A stretch of 64,000 nucleotides of DNA from Lentzea fradiae (GCF_900100955.1 NZ_FNCC01000001.1:434001-498000), one strand, 5' to 3'. Counted from the first letter of the stretch, positions 40,780 through 48,969 are shown. Notes: generated from the letters alone by a model not told the origin. Numbers and translations: made by a program.

Positions 40780-40807
40780 AACCTACCCGACAGTAACCTC
40801 AGCGCAA
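40780..40807 (-). promoter_or_regulatory. Promoter of the DUF3068 gene with TAC-rich motif
   Basis: On the minus strand TTGCGC (40807-40802) and TAGGTT (40785-40780) are 16 bp apart. The motif TTACTGTCGGGTAGGTT (40796-40780) covers the spacer and -10, exactly as at 36627-36643. Confidence 0.5.
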
Positions 40808-40974
40808 AACCAGAACTACCGTGACTCGAATCATCTTGATCGGTCCGCACGAGGAAAGCGGCCACTTGACCGGACGCTTTCGCGGCCGTTCGGCGCAGTC
40901 CACTCGTCTTGACGGAGGGCCGCCGGACCAACCAGTTCCTTACTCGTCGGCGACGGTGCCGGAGGAAGAGACAC

Positions 40975-42099
40975 GTGGACGAAACCCCTGTGTGCTATCC
41001 CGGAGCAGCTGCTCAGGCCCAGTTGCTCCAAAGCGGTGCGACCACCGCCGCAGCCCTTCTGGCGACCGTTGAGGAGCTGCTCGGCGGCCGACGCGAAGCT
41101 TTCTCGGATATCGATCTGGTCACTGCGCGTCGTAAGGCGGAAGAGGCCGATCGGCGGTTGTCATCAGGTGAGAAAGGTCCACTGCTCGGCCTGCCGATGG
41201 CCGTGGAGGACTCGCTGCCCAGGTCGGCCGCCGACGCGCTGGAGGCCGCCGGGGCCGTCGTGATCGGACGAACCGCCGCCGCGGAACGGCACCGCAACCC
41301 GGCATCGGCCGTCCCGGCGACCGCGCTGGACCCGAAGGTGTCCGGCAGCGCGGTGGCCGTGGCGACCGGTGTCGTGGCGGCCGTTCTCGCGCGCCGCGCG
41401 CCGGGAGCCGGGCAGGTGCCGGCGGGCGGTGCCGGGGTCGTGGGCTTCGAGACCACCGGCGGACCCGGCGTGCTGGCGAGGTCCGTGGAGGACGTGGCGC
41501 ACGTCGTGCGCGGGCTCGGCTGGGCGGCGGAGGGCGCGGACCGTCCATTACGGATCGGCGTCTCGGTGCGCGGCGTCGCGATGACGACTCGCACCCGCCC
41601 ACCCATGCGCCGCGCCGTCGAGGACGTCGCCGCACTGTTGTCCTTGCACGTGAACCAGGTCGTGGACCACGACCCGCACGTGGCCAACGGGCAACGGTTG
41701 CTGCTCGCGCCCCACCTCACCGCGGGACGGCGAGCGCTCGACCTGCTCGACCGGTACGTGCCGCGGTCGTTGCGGGGCCTCTGCCGGCAGCTGCGCGCGG
41801 CCGAGCAGGTGATGCTCAAGCAGATGCTCGCGGGCGTCGACGTGCTCGTGACGCCGGGCCACACCGGCCCCGCCGAGACGATGTCACTGCCCGGCGGGGT
41901 GCTGGTGCGCACCGGCGCCACGGAGCCGTTCGCGCCGCTGTGGCGGGTCAGCGGTTTCCCGGCGGTGTCCGTGCGCGCGGGCAGCGACGCGGACGGCAAC
42001 CCGTTGCCGGTGACCCTGGTCGCGCCGCCGGACGCGGAGGCCGCACTGCTGCGCGTCGCCCGGATCATCGAGGAGGGGCAACGGAACCCGCACGCCTGA
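40975..42099 (+). CDS. Amidase-signature homologue lacking catalytic residues
   Basis: The 374-residue protein aligns over its length with amidases such as the one at 44685-46109, but the catalytic Lys is Glu78 (LPMAVEDS where active enzymes have LPVLLKDN). The nucleophile segment (TETSGSI in its relative) is replaced by a shorter RRAPGAGQVP. Part of the Gly/Ser-rich motif remains (VSGSAVAVATG). The frame is open and codon use is normal, so this is a pseudoenzyme rather than a decaying gene. GTG 40975 follows GGAGGAAGAG. A binding or regulatory role is possible. Confidence 0.8.
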   Translation: MDETPVCYPGAAAQAQLLQSGATTAAALLATVEELLGGRREAFSDIDLVTARRKAEEADRRLSSGEKGPLLGLPMAVEDSLPRSAADALEAAGAVVIGRTAAAERHRNPASAVPATALDPKVSGSAVAVATGVVAAVLARRAPGAGQVPAGGAGVVGFETTGGPGVLARSVEDVAHVVRGLGWAAEGADRPLRIGVSVRGVAMTTRTRPPMRRAVEDVAALLSLHVNQVVDHDPHVANGQRLLLAPHLTAGRRALDLLDRYVPRSLRGLCRQLRAAEQVMLKQMLAGVDVLVTPGHTGPAETMSLPGGVLVRTGATEPFAPLWRVSGFPAVSVRAGSDADGNPLPVTLVAPPDAEAALLRVARIIEEGQRNPHA

Positions 42100-42252
42100 A
42101 TCCTCGGTCCTGACAGGACTCGGCTGAGGGATCAGGGCGGTGGCGAGGAAGGCTTGCGGTTGCCGGGAGTGTGGTCCGTCCGGCGGGCTGAGATCCACAG
42201 TGGACGGCCTGGCCTCGTGCCGGTCTTGCTCACCGAACACCTTCGACGCGTC

Positions 42253-42296
42253 GGGCACCGGTGCCCTGCTCTGATCCTGACAGGGCACCGGTGCCC
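42253..42296. terminator. 16-bp inverted repeat made of two perfect palindromes
   Basis: GGGCACCGGTGCCC occurs at 42253-42266 and 42283-42296. With flanking TG/CA the copies pair as a perfect 16-bp stem with a 12-nt loop. The site lies between convergent genes (42099 and 42311), which suits a terminator. The two 14-bp palindromes 30 bp apart also look like paired operators. A smaller hairpin lies at 42107-42119. Confidence 0.55.
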
Positions 42297-42310
42297 GGTC
42301 CGGCCGGCGG

Positions 42311-42703
42311 TCAGACCGGCTCGTCCGGGGTGCGGACCGTGCCCGCCACCGAACCGCCGGGCTCGTCCGCGAGCTGCCCGCGTCCGGCGGCCTCCTCGCG
42401 CGACTCGTCGTCGATCGGGTCGGACGCGACGGGCACGTCCGGCTGCTCCTCGGCGAGCCGGTCGTCCAGCGGCCGGGGGTGCGCCTCCTCGTACGGCGTC
42501 ATGCCGTACTTGTCCACGCCGCTCCACCGCTCCGGCGGGTCCATGCCCGCTTCGAGCGGGTCGAGCTTGATGCGGTCCTCGTCGAGGTCCTCGGCGCTGT
42601 TGAGCGCCGCCGGGTCCGTCTCGACCGAGTCGGGCGCACCGGTGTCCTGCGGCGGCGCGTAAGCCGCCTGGTCCTCGTCGGGGGTCATGTCGTGTGTTGC
42701 CAT
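42311..42703 (-). CDS. DUF5709-like acidic protein
   Basis: The 130-residue protein is very acidic and low in hydrophobics. It contains the block LDPLEAGMDPPERWSGVDKY and DDRLAEEQPDV that I associate with the actinobacterial DUF5709 family. No enzymatic motif is visible, and it is probably disordered. Its ATG lies 9 nt after a stress-sigma-type -10 element, so the message may be leaderless and stress-induced. It is encoded on the same strand downstream of the NAGGN-amidotransferase-type gene. Confidence 0.7.
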   Translation of the reverse strand: MATHDMTPDEDQAAYAPPQDTGAPDSVETDPAALNSAEDLDEDRIKLDPLEAGMDPPERWSGVDKYGMTPYEEAHPRPLDDRLAEEQPDVPVASDPIDDESREEAAGRGQLADEPGGSVAGTVRTPDEPV

Positions 42704-42712
42704 GCCGCTCGT

Positions 42713-42736
42713 GTACCCCGTGGGAGCCCGGCCAAC
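42713..42736 (-). promoter_or_regulatory. Stress-sigma-type promoter (GTTG-N14-GGGTAC)
   Basis: The -35 GTTG (42736-42733) and -10 GGGTAC (42718-42713) match the SigB/SigF/SigH consensus with one mismatch. Only 9 nt separate the -10 from ATG 42703, which predicts a leaderless mRNA. Confidence 0.45.
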
Positions 42737-42741
42737 CGATC

Positions 42742-44523
42742 TCAGCGGATGCCGTGCTGCTGCAACCACATCTCCAGCACGCCGAGGTGCCACAGCTCGT
42801 TCCCGCCCGCCTTGGTGGCGTGGCCGTTCGGGTCGGCCAGCAGCGCGTCCACGTAGTCGCGACGGAACAGCCCGCGGCCGCGCGCGGCGGGGGAGGACAT
42901 GGCGTCGCGGAGCAGGCCGAGCACCTCGCCGTCGAGCCTGGTGAGCGCCGGCACGGGGAAGTAGCCCTTCTTCCGGTCGACCACCTCCAGCGGCAGCATC
43001 TCCCGGCCGATGTCCTTGAGCAGGCCCTTGCCCTCCTGGTCGGCCTTGAGCTCCGGCGGGCACGCCGCCACCAGCTCCACCAGGTCCTGGTCCAGGAACG
43101 GCACGCGCGCCTCGACGCCCCACGCCATCGCCATGTTATCCACGCGCTTCACCGGGTCGTCCGGCATCAGCAGGTGGGTGTCCGTGCGCAGGACGGCGTC
43201 GAGCGCCGTGTCGGCTTCCGGACCACCCAGGTGCCGTGCGGCCAGCTCGCCGCTGACGTCGTAGTTCGTGAGCCACCGCGGCTCCAGGACGGACGCCAGG
43301 TCGTCGTGGTCGACGTCGTGGAACGCCTCCCGCAGCACCGCCGCCGCCTCACGCCTGGCCGCGTCCGCCGCCGGCTGGTGGTAGCGGTACCCGGCGAACA
43401 CCTCGTCGGCGCCCTGACCGCACTGCACGACCTTGACGTGCTGCGACACCTCGCGGCAGACCAGGTGGAACGCGGTGACGTCGTGGCTGCCCATCGGCTC
43501 GCTCATCGACCCCACCGCGTCCCCGACCGCCGCCGCGATCTCCTCGTCGCCGATCCGGATCTGGTGGTGGTCGGTGCCGAACTTCTGCGCGATGGCGTCG
43601 GAGTAGACGAACTCGTCGCCCTCCACGTCGCCCCGGCTGGTGAACCCGATGCTGAACGTGCTGGGCCGCTCGCCCTCCTCCGCGAGCAGCGCCACCAGCA
43701 GGCTGGAGTCGAGACCGCCGGACAGCAGTACGCCGACCTCCACGTCGGACACCGTGCGGCGGCGCACCGCGACCCGCAACGCCTCGCGCACCGCGTGCCG
43801 CCAGTCGCTCGCCGTCCAGTCCGCGTGCTCGGGGCGGCGCGTGTAGGAGGGCTGCCAGTAGACGTGGTCGCGGGGCGGCTTGCCCGGTTCGAGGACGCGG
43901 ACCGTCGCGGGCGGCAGCTTGGTCACTCCACGCAGGACGGTGCGCGGCGCCGGCACGATCGAATGCCAGGTCAGATAGTGGTGCAGGCCGACGGGGTCGA
44001 GCTCGGTGTCCACCCCGCCGCCCGCGAGCAGCGCGGGCAGGGTCGAGGCGAACCGCGTCCGTCCCCGCACGTCGGCCACGTAGAGGGGCTTGATGCCGAG
44101 CCGGTCCCGCACCAGCAGCACCCGGTCGCGCCGGCGGTCGGCCAGGGCGATGGCGAACATGCCGACCAGGTGGTCGACGAACGCGTCACCCCAGTGGTGG
44201 TACGCCTTGAGGATCACCTCGGTGTCGCTCGTGGACCGGAACTCGTACCGGCCGGACAGCTCCTCGCGCAGCTCCTCGTAGTTGTAGATGCAGCCGTTGA
44301 ACGCCACGGCGAGCCCCAGCTCGTCGTCGACCATCGGCTGCGCGCCGCCGCTGGACAGGTCGATGATGGACAGTCTTCTGTGGCCGAGCGCCACCCGTCC
44401 CTCCGACCAGTGGCCCGCCCCGTCCGGCCCGCGCGAGTACATCGACCGGACCATCCGCTCGACCGCGCCGAGATCCGGCCGCTCCGACTCGTCCGTGACC
44501 ACCTCACCGGCGATTCCGCACAT
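42742..44523 (-). CDS. N-acetylglutaminylglutamine amidotransferase-type asparagine synthase
   Basis: The 593-residue enzyme has a class II glutaminase domain, with catalytic Cys right after Met in MCGIAGE, and a synthetase domain with the PP-loop VGVLLSGGLDSSLLVALL. ATG 44523 is required to expose the cysteine; two GTGs upstream would mask it. Segments AVAFNGCIYNYEELREEL and VVQCGQGADEVFAGYRY match the amidotransferase of N-acetylglutaminylglutamine amide (NAGGN) synthesis, a compatible-solute pathway, better than AsnB of primary metabolism. The partner NAGGN synthetase and M42 peptidase are not in the window. Confidence 0.82.
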   Translation of the reverse strand: MCGIAGEVVTDESERPDLGAVERMVRSMYSRGPDGAGHWSEGRVALGHRRLSIIDLSSGGAQPMVDDELGLAVAFNGCIYNYEELREELSGRYEFRSTSDTEVILKAYHHWGDAFVDHLVGMFAIALADRRRDRVLLVRDRLGIKPLYVADVRGRTRFASTLPALLAGGGVDTELDPVGLHHYLTWHSIVPAPRTVLRGVTKLPPATVRVLEPGKPPRDHVYWQPSYTRRPEHADWTASDWRHAVREALRVAVRRRTVSDVEVGVLLSGGLDSSLLVALLAEEGERPSTFSIGFTSRGDVEGDEFVYSDAIAQKFGTDHHQIRIGDEEIAAAVGDAVGSMSEPMGSHDVTAFHLVCREVSQHVKVVQCGQGADEVFAGYRYHQPAADAARREAAAVLREAFHDVDHDDLASVLEPRWLTNYDVSGELAARHLGGPEADTALDAVLRTDTHLLMPDDPVKRVDNMAMAWGVEARVPFLDQDLVELVAACPPELKADQEGKGLLKDIGREMLPLEVVDRKKGYFPVPALTRLDGEVLGLLRDAMSSPAARGRGLFRRDYVDALLADPNGHATKAGGNELWHLGVLEMWLQQHGIR

Positions 44524-44684
44524 CACCACTCCTCGGGGCGTTCGTCCGACAGGTGGTCACCAGGTACCCCCGATCGCGAGTGATCATGTTCCGGCTGTGG
44601 CCGGGCTCGCGTGTGAGCAAGAGCACCGCCCTGTCGCCCGTCCGCAGGTTGACGCGGGCCGCCCGGGACCCCGGCAATGGAGGC

Positions 44685-46109
44685 ATGGACCTCTCGGCCG
44701 CCTCACTCGACCGGGCGACCATCCCGCAGCTGACGCGCCGGATGGCCGCCGGTGAGCTGACCTCGGCCGGCCTCACCCGCGCCTACCTCGGCCGCATCGC
44801 CGAGGTCGACCCGGTGCTGCGGTCCGTGCTCGCCGTCGACCCGACCGCACTGCGCCAGGCGCAGGAGAGCGACCTGCGCCGGGCGCACGGCCGGTCGCGG
44901 GGGCCGATGGACGGCATCCCCGTGCTGCTCAAGGACAACGTCGACACCGCCGGCCTGGCCACCACCGCCGGGTCACGCGCCCTGGCGGTGCCACCCAGGT
45001 CCGACGCCGCGGTCGTGACCCGTCTGCGTGCGGCCGGTGCCGTCGTGCTCGGCAAGACGAACATGACCGAGTGGGGGAACTTCCGCTCCCCGTGGGCGAC
45101 GTCCGGCTGGTCCGGAGCCGGTGGCCAGACCGTGAACCCGCACGTGCTGGACCGCACCCCGTGCGGCTCGTCGTCCGGCTCGGCCGTCGCGGTGGCGGCG
45201 TCCCTCGCCCAGGTCGCCGTCGGCACCGAGACCAGCGGCTCCATCGTCTCGCCCGCCGGGCACGCGGGCGTCGTCGGCTTCAAGCCGACCCCCGGCCGGG
45301 TGAGCACCGCGGGCATCGTGCCCATCACCGCCCGCCGTGACACGGCCGGCCCGATGGCGCGGCACGTGGTGGACGCCGCCATCCTCATGGCGGCGATGGA
45401 GGGCTCTTCTGCCACCTTCGAACCGGGCACGCTGGCCGGTGCGCGCGTCGGCGTGTGGCGCCGGACCGGTTTCGACCCCGAGGTGGACCGGGTCGTCGAG
45501 TCCGTCGTGGACCTGCTGCGTCGCAACGGCTCGACGGTCGTTGACGTCGAACCGCGGCACCAGGACCTGGTCCAGGCGGCCGACCGCCCCGCGATGCTCG
45601 CCGAGTTCCGCCACGACCTGGAGCGCTATCTCGGCACCCGCACCGGCGTCCCGCGCACGATGCGCGAGCTGATCGAGTTCAACGAGGCCGACCCGGTCGA
45701 GCTGAGCGCGTTCGGGCAGGAGATCTTCCACGAGGCGGAGAAGGCGCGGCTGGTCACCGACCCGGTGCACCGCCACCAGCGCCGCACGGCCACCGAACTG
45801 GCCCGCCGCTCGCTCGACGAGCTGCTGTCCGGCGTGGACGTGATCGTGGCGCCCTCGAACGGCCCCGCCTGGCCCGCCCGCGGCGCCGACCCCGCCGGAC
45901 CGCGCACGGCGCTGCCCGCCGCCATCGCCGGTTACCCGAACATCAGCGTTCCTGCCGGGTTCGCCGGGGCGCTGCCGCTCGGTGTGTCGATCATCGGGGG
46001 AGCCGGGGCGGACGACGCGGTGCTGCGGTTCGCGGGTGCGTTCGAGATCGCGTCCCCGGTTCGCCGGGCGCCTCGGTACCTGCCCACGTCACCCCGGGCG
46101 TCGGGATGA
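44685..46109 (+). CDS. Amidase-signature family hydrolase
   Basis: The 474-residue amidase has an intact triad: Lys83 in LLKDN, the cis-Ser region GSSSGSAVAVA (161-171) and nucleophile Ser186 in TETSGSI. Length and order match Glu-tRNA-amidotransferase-A-like and peptide amidases; without GatB/GatC nearby a stand-alone amidase is more likely. GGAGG lies close to ATG 44685. It is divergent from the NAGGN-type gene and could act on a related amide, though this is only context. Its end overlaps the next convergent gene by 21 bp. Confidence 0.9.
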   Translation: MDLSAASLDRATIPQLTRRMAAGELTSAGLTRAYLGRIAEVDPVLRSVLAVDPTALRQAQESDLRRAHGRSRGPMDGIPVLLKDNVDTAGLATTAGSRALAVPPRSDAAVVTRLRAAGAVVLGKTNMTEWGNFRSPWATSGWSGAGGQTVNPHVLDRTPCGSSSGSAVAVAASLAQVAVGTETSGSIVSPAGHAGVVGFKPTPGRVSTAGIVPITARRDTAGPMARHVVDAAILMAAMEGSSATFEPGTLAGARVGVWRRTGFDPEVDRVVESVVDLLRRNGSTVVDVEPRHQDLVQAADRPAMLAEFRHDLERYLGTRTGVPRTMRELIEFNEADPVELSAFGQEIFHEAEKARLVTDPVHRHQRRTATELARRSLDELLSGVDVIVAPSNGPAWPARGADPAGPRTALPAAIAGYPNISVPAGFAGALPLGVSIIGGAGADDAVLRFAGAFEIASPVRRAPRYLPTSPRASG

Positions 46110-46361
46110 GGCGTGCAGGCACAGGCCCGCCAGCAGGATCACCGTTCCGCCGAAGGCCAGGGTGAACACTCCTGTGACGGCACCGGCCGCCAGCCCCAGC
46201 GCGCCGGTCAGGTCCACCGCGTAGCGGACGGCGGGGCGGTTCGCCTGCGGAGACCTCGCTTGCGGCCGGGCCGTGTTCATCGAGGACTTGACCTGCGGAG
46301 ACCCGTTCTCCGGTGACCTGGCCTGGTGCGGGACGACCGGAGCGTGCCTGAGCGTGCTCAT
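46089..46361 (-). CDS. Small single-pass membrane protein
   Basis: The 90-residue frame has a polar, Gln/Pro/Arg-rich N-terminal half and one long hydrophobic segment (about residues 55-82, GALGLAAGAVTGVFTLAFGG) near the C-terminus. ATG 46361 has an AAAGGG upstream; an internal ATG at about residue 28 is possible. No family is recognised. It converges on the amidase gene. Confidence 0.5.
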   Translation of the reverse strand: MSTLRHAPVVPHQARSPENGSPQVKSSMNTARPQARSPQANRPAVRYAVDLTGALGLAAGAVTGVFTLAFGGTVILLAGLCLHASSRRPG

Positions 46362-46461
46362 GATGCCCTTTCGACGCCTGGCGGCGGGGATGCCGCGGTG
46401 CGCGAATACCCGCGCACCGCTGGGTCCAGTCTCACTGGATCGGGTGGTTCCTCCGAACGGA

Positions 46462-46791
46462 TCAGTCGCGGCCGCGTGCCGGGGTCTGGTCGTAGACGCC
46501 GTGCCGCAGCGGCGTGTTGCCGGTCGGCGAGTGCTCGGGTGACACGGGCGAGCCGCCCGCCGCACCACTGACCTCCGGCGCGTTGCGCTGGTCGCCCGGC
46601 GCCGGTTCGGCACCGCGGTCCAGCTCGTCGAGTCGTGCCGCGATGAGCTGCAGCACCGGGACGCGGTTGCCGTGCTCGCGTTCGTGGTCGCGGATGCTCT
46701 CGAGCTCGGGCTTGTCGAGCGACCGGATCCGGTGCCTCAGGTCGCCCAACGAGAGCTGGTCGTAGTCGTTCAGCGGAAGTTGTTCAGCCAT
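46462..46791 (-). CDS. Hypothetical actinobacterial stress-promoter protein
   Basis: The 109-residue protein has a folded N-terminal half (YDQLSLGDLRHRIRSLDKPE, then EREHGNRVPVLQLIAARLDEL) that recurs in actinobacterial proteins of unknown function (DUF8129-like in my memory). A disordered Pro/Gly-rich tail follows. ATG 46791 lies 9 nt after the -10 of a stress-sigma-type promoter and has no ribosome site, so it is probably translated from a leaderless mRNA. Confidence 0.7.
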   Translation of the reverse strand: MAEQLPLNDYDQLSLGDLRHRIRSLDKPELESIRDHEREHGNRVPVLQLIAARLDELDRGAEPAPGDQRNAPEVSGAAGGSPVSPEHSPTGNTPLRHGVYDQTPARGRD

Positions 46792-46800
46792 TTCGCCCGG

Positions 46801-46825
46801 CTACCCGGCCGATTCGCCGGTAAAC
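46801..46825 (-). promoter_or_regulatory. Stress-sigma-type promoter (GTTT-N15-GGGTAG)
   Basis: GTTT (46825-46822) and GGGTAG (46806-46801) are 15 bp apart, a full match to the SigB/SigF-like consensus. The -10 is 9 nt before ATG 46791. Confidence 0.65.
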
Positions 46826-46833
46826 GAGCACGC

Positions 46834-47139
46834 TCAACGCTCCAGCATCCGGGTGAGACCGGCGACGTCCAGCGCCCGCCGCAGCGCGGGACTGGGGGAC
46901 ACCAGCCGCAGCGACCCGGTCATCTCGACAGCCCTGGCCCTGCTCCTGAGCAGGGCGCTGATCCCGCTGGAGTCGCAGAACGTAACACCGGAGGCGTCGA
47001 TGACGACGTGGTGCCGCCCCTCGTCGATCAGCCGGTCCAGCTTCGCCAGCAGCGCTGTCGAACCGGTCTTGTCCAACGGGCCCGTCAACGTCACCTCGGT
47101 GTGCGCCGCTGTGGTGCCGACGACCTGGATGCGCAACAC
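46834..47139 (-). CDS. STAS-domain anti-anti-sigma factor
   Basis: The 101-residue single STAS domain has the phosphorylation motif VTFCDSSGISALL with acceptor Ser57, as in SpoIIAA/RsbV. When unphosphorylated such proteins bind anti-sigma kinases and free a stress sigma factor. GTG 47139 follows GAGGGAGA. A HATPase protein at 60358-60783 and four stress-type promoters elsewhere in the window fit a partner-switching system, though the cognate pairing is unknown. Confidence 0.92.
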   Translation of the reverse strand: MLRIQVVGTTAAHTEVTLTGPLDKTGSTALLAKLDRLIDEGRHHVVIDASGVTFCDSSGISALLRSRARAVEMTGSLRLVSPSPALRRALDVAGLTRMLER

Positions 47140-47261
47140 GGTGCATCTCCCTCGATGTTGGAGGCGAGTACCCGGGTGGGGGCGGAATATGGCCGTCTGG
47201 GGGAGGGTTCATCGGCGCTTCGCGACGGCCCGCCTCGCATCGCCGGACCGGGGGCGTGACC

Positions 47262-47282
47262 GGCAGCGCCCGGGGCGCTGCC
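47262..47282. other. 9-bp perfect hairpin in an intergenic region
   Basis: 47262-47270 pairs with 47274-47282 around a 3-nt loop. It lies in the 264-bp divergent gap between the STAS and ligase genes; it might fold in the ligase leader. No promoter is clear. Confidence 0.4.
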
Positions 47283-47403
47283 CGGCTGGCCCAGCTCGCT
47301 CGTCCGCGCGGGGTCACACGGGACGGAACGAGGTCGACCGGGTTCGCCGAGCTGCGAAACGGGGCGTTCTCGCTGACGATGGCGGGGCAGAGGAGGTGGT
47401 GGG

Positions 47404-48402
47404 ATGGGGAGCGCCGTACCCGCGGGTGAGCCGCTGGGCGTTGTTCGGCCCATGCTCGCCAGTCCGGGGGCACCGCCCGGCAGTGACGGGTGGGCCGTTG
47501 AGTTCAAGTGGGACGGTTATCGGGGCGTCGCGCATTGTCAGGGGCGTGACGTGCGGGTCTTCAGTCGCAACGAGATCGACTTCCTGGTTCGTTTTCCCGA
47601 GTTGGGGATCTTGCCGGAGTTGCTGCACCATCGCACGGCTGTGCTTGATGGTGAGATTGTTGCCCTTGATGCTGACGGGCGGCCGGATTTTTCGTTGCTG
47701 CAACAGGGTCATGGGCCTGGCGTGCGGGAGTTGCGGCGGAACCGGCCGCGCATCGCCTACTTCGTGTTCGACCTGTTGCATCTTGACGGCCGGTCGTTGC
47801 TGTCCACTCCGTACTACGTGCGGCGTTCTCTGCTGTCCGAGTTGGCATTGCCCGGCAACCATGCGGTGCAGGTGCCGCCTACGTTCATGGACACCGAGCC
47901 TGCGGATGTGTTGCACGTCGCGAGTCAGTACGGGTTCGAGGGGATCGTGTCGAAGCGGGTCAAGTCTGCCTACGAGCCCGGGCGGCGGTCACCTTCCTGG
48001 GTGAAGACGCCGTTCCGTCGCACCCAGGAGGTGGTGATCGGCGGGTGGCGGGTGGGGCAGGGCAACCGGGCCGGGCGGATCGGGTCGTTGTTGCTCGGGG
48101 CCTACGACGGCGAGGGGCGGTTGGTCTACGTCGGGCACGTCGGGACGGGGTTCAGCCGGGAGGCGCTCGCCGACCTCCAGCGGAGTCTGACCCGCTTGGC
48201 GCGGGAGAGCAGTCCGTTCGACGTGGAGGTGCCGCGGGAGCACGCCCGTGACGCGTTGTGGGTGTCGCCCTGGCTGGTGGGTGAGGTGGAGTTCCGGCAG
48301 TGGACGCCCGACGGGCGGTTGCGGCATCCGGCTTGGCGAGGGCTGCGGGCTGACCGGGATCCTGACAGCGTGCGCGTGCGCGTGCGCGTGCCGGAGTCGT
48401 GA
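47404..48402 (+). CDS. Stand-alone ATP-dependent DNA ligase, LigD-ligase type
   Basis: The 332-residue protein contains the nucleotidyltransferase motif I EFKWDGYR with adenylated Lys35, motif III DGEIVALDADGRPDF, motif IV EGIVSKR and the OB-fold with WVKTP and VGHVGTGF. Length and motifs match the ligase module of LigD or LigC, without polymerase or nuclease domains. Such enzymes act in non-homologous end joining with Ku or in base-excision repair; no ku gene is nearby. Codons are somewhat richer in T-ending triplets than in neighbours, suggesting a different history. ATG 47404 follows GAGGAGG. Confidence 0.92.
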   Translation: MGSAVPAGEPLGVVRPMLASPGAPPGSDGWAVEFKWDGYRGVAHCQGRDVRVFSRNEIDFLVRFPELGILPELLHHRTAVLDGEIVALDADGRPDFSLLQQGHGPGVRELRRNRPRIAYFVFDLLHLDGRSLLSTPYYVRRSLLSELALPGNHAVQVPPTFMDTEPADVLHVASQYGFEGIVSKRVKSAYEPGRRSPSWVKTPFRRTQEVVIGGWRVGQGNRAGRIGSLLLGAYDGEGRLVYVGHVGTGFSREALADLQRSLTRLARESSPFDVEVPREHARDALWVSPWLVGEVEFRQWTPDGRLRHPAWRGLRADRDPDSVRVRVRVPES

Positions 48403-48411
48403 GCCGGTCGG

Positions 48412-48439
48412 GGCGGGACCGCCGTGGGGCGGTCCCGCC
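48412..48439. terminator. Bidirectional 12-bp terminator hairpin
   Basis: 48412-48423 pairs perfectly with 48428-48439 around GTGG, between the convergent ligase gene (ends 48402) and the secreted protein gene (ends 48445). Confidence 0.75.
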
Positions 48440-48444
48440 ACTGG

Positions 48445-48969
48445 TCACCACCGGTGGGCGACGTCCACGACGATGCGGTCCGGCAGGGTGAGGACCCGGA
48501 ACGGCAGGCGGGCGCGGACGCCCAGGCCGAGGTCGGTGGTGCCTTCCCAGGAACCGGCCCAGGCGACCTGGCGGAAGGTCTGGTAGCCGGTCACGTCCAC
48601 CACCTCGGACGGGTTCGCGGGCTGGTAGGTCGGGACGAAGTCCTGGTCGTAGGACGGCGAGTACGCCATCACGAACAGCTTCGCCCCGCCCCGCAGCGGA
48701 ACCGGCTCGCCCGAGCCGACGTGGGTCACCTCGTCGGTGTAGCTCACGTAGTAGCTGCCGTCGGCCAGGTGGGTGTCGATCACCAGCCGGTCGAAACACT
48801 CGTGCTGCCCGGAGCGGATGTCGGTCACGTAGCCCCCGCCGCCGGTGTAGACGGTCTTCTGCCCCGAGCCCCAGTCGACCGGAGCACAGGCGGTCGCGGC
48901 ACCGGCGCTCATCGGCACCACGAGCACGGCCGCCAGTGCGGCGGCGACCGCCAACGCGATTTTGCGCAT
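48445..48969 (-). CDS. Secreted AMIN-like-domain protein
   Basis: The 174-residue protein has a Sec signal (residues 1-24, cleavage after AGA) and a single beta-rich domain with a Cys pair (Cys28, Cys58). The pattern CFDRLVIDTHLADGSYYVSY and the end LTLPDRIVVDVAHRW fits the actinobacterial AMIN-like secreted family. Such domains may bind peptidoglycan or surface glycans. ATG 48969 is preceded by a G-rich ribosome site. Confidence 0.8.
   Translation of the reverse strand: MRKIALAVAAALAAVLVVPMSAGAATACAPVDWGSGQKTVYTGGGGYVTDIRSGQHECFDRLVIDTHLADGSYYVSYTDEVTHVGSGEPVPLRGGAKLFVMAYSPSYDQDFVPTYQPANPSEVVDVTGYQTFRQVAWAGSWEGTTDLGLGVRARLPFRVLTLPDRIVVDVAHRW

Noticed and set aside
46405-46435. GGGTAT on the minus strand before the small membrane protein gene as a stress promoter
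   Set aside because: No GTTT-like element at the required distance; GGGTA alone is too short to support a call.
47168-47173. GGGTAC as a stress-sigma -10 before the STAS gene
   Set aside because: No GTTT-like -35 at 14-16 bp upstream, unlike the four accepted sites.
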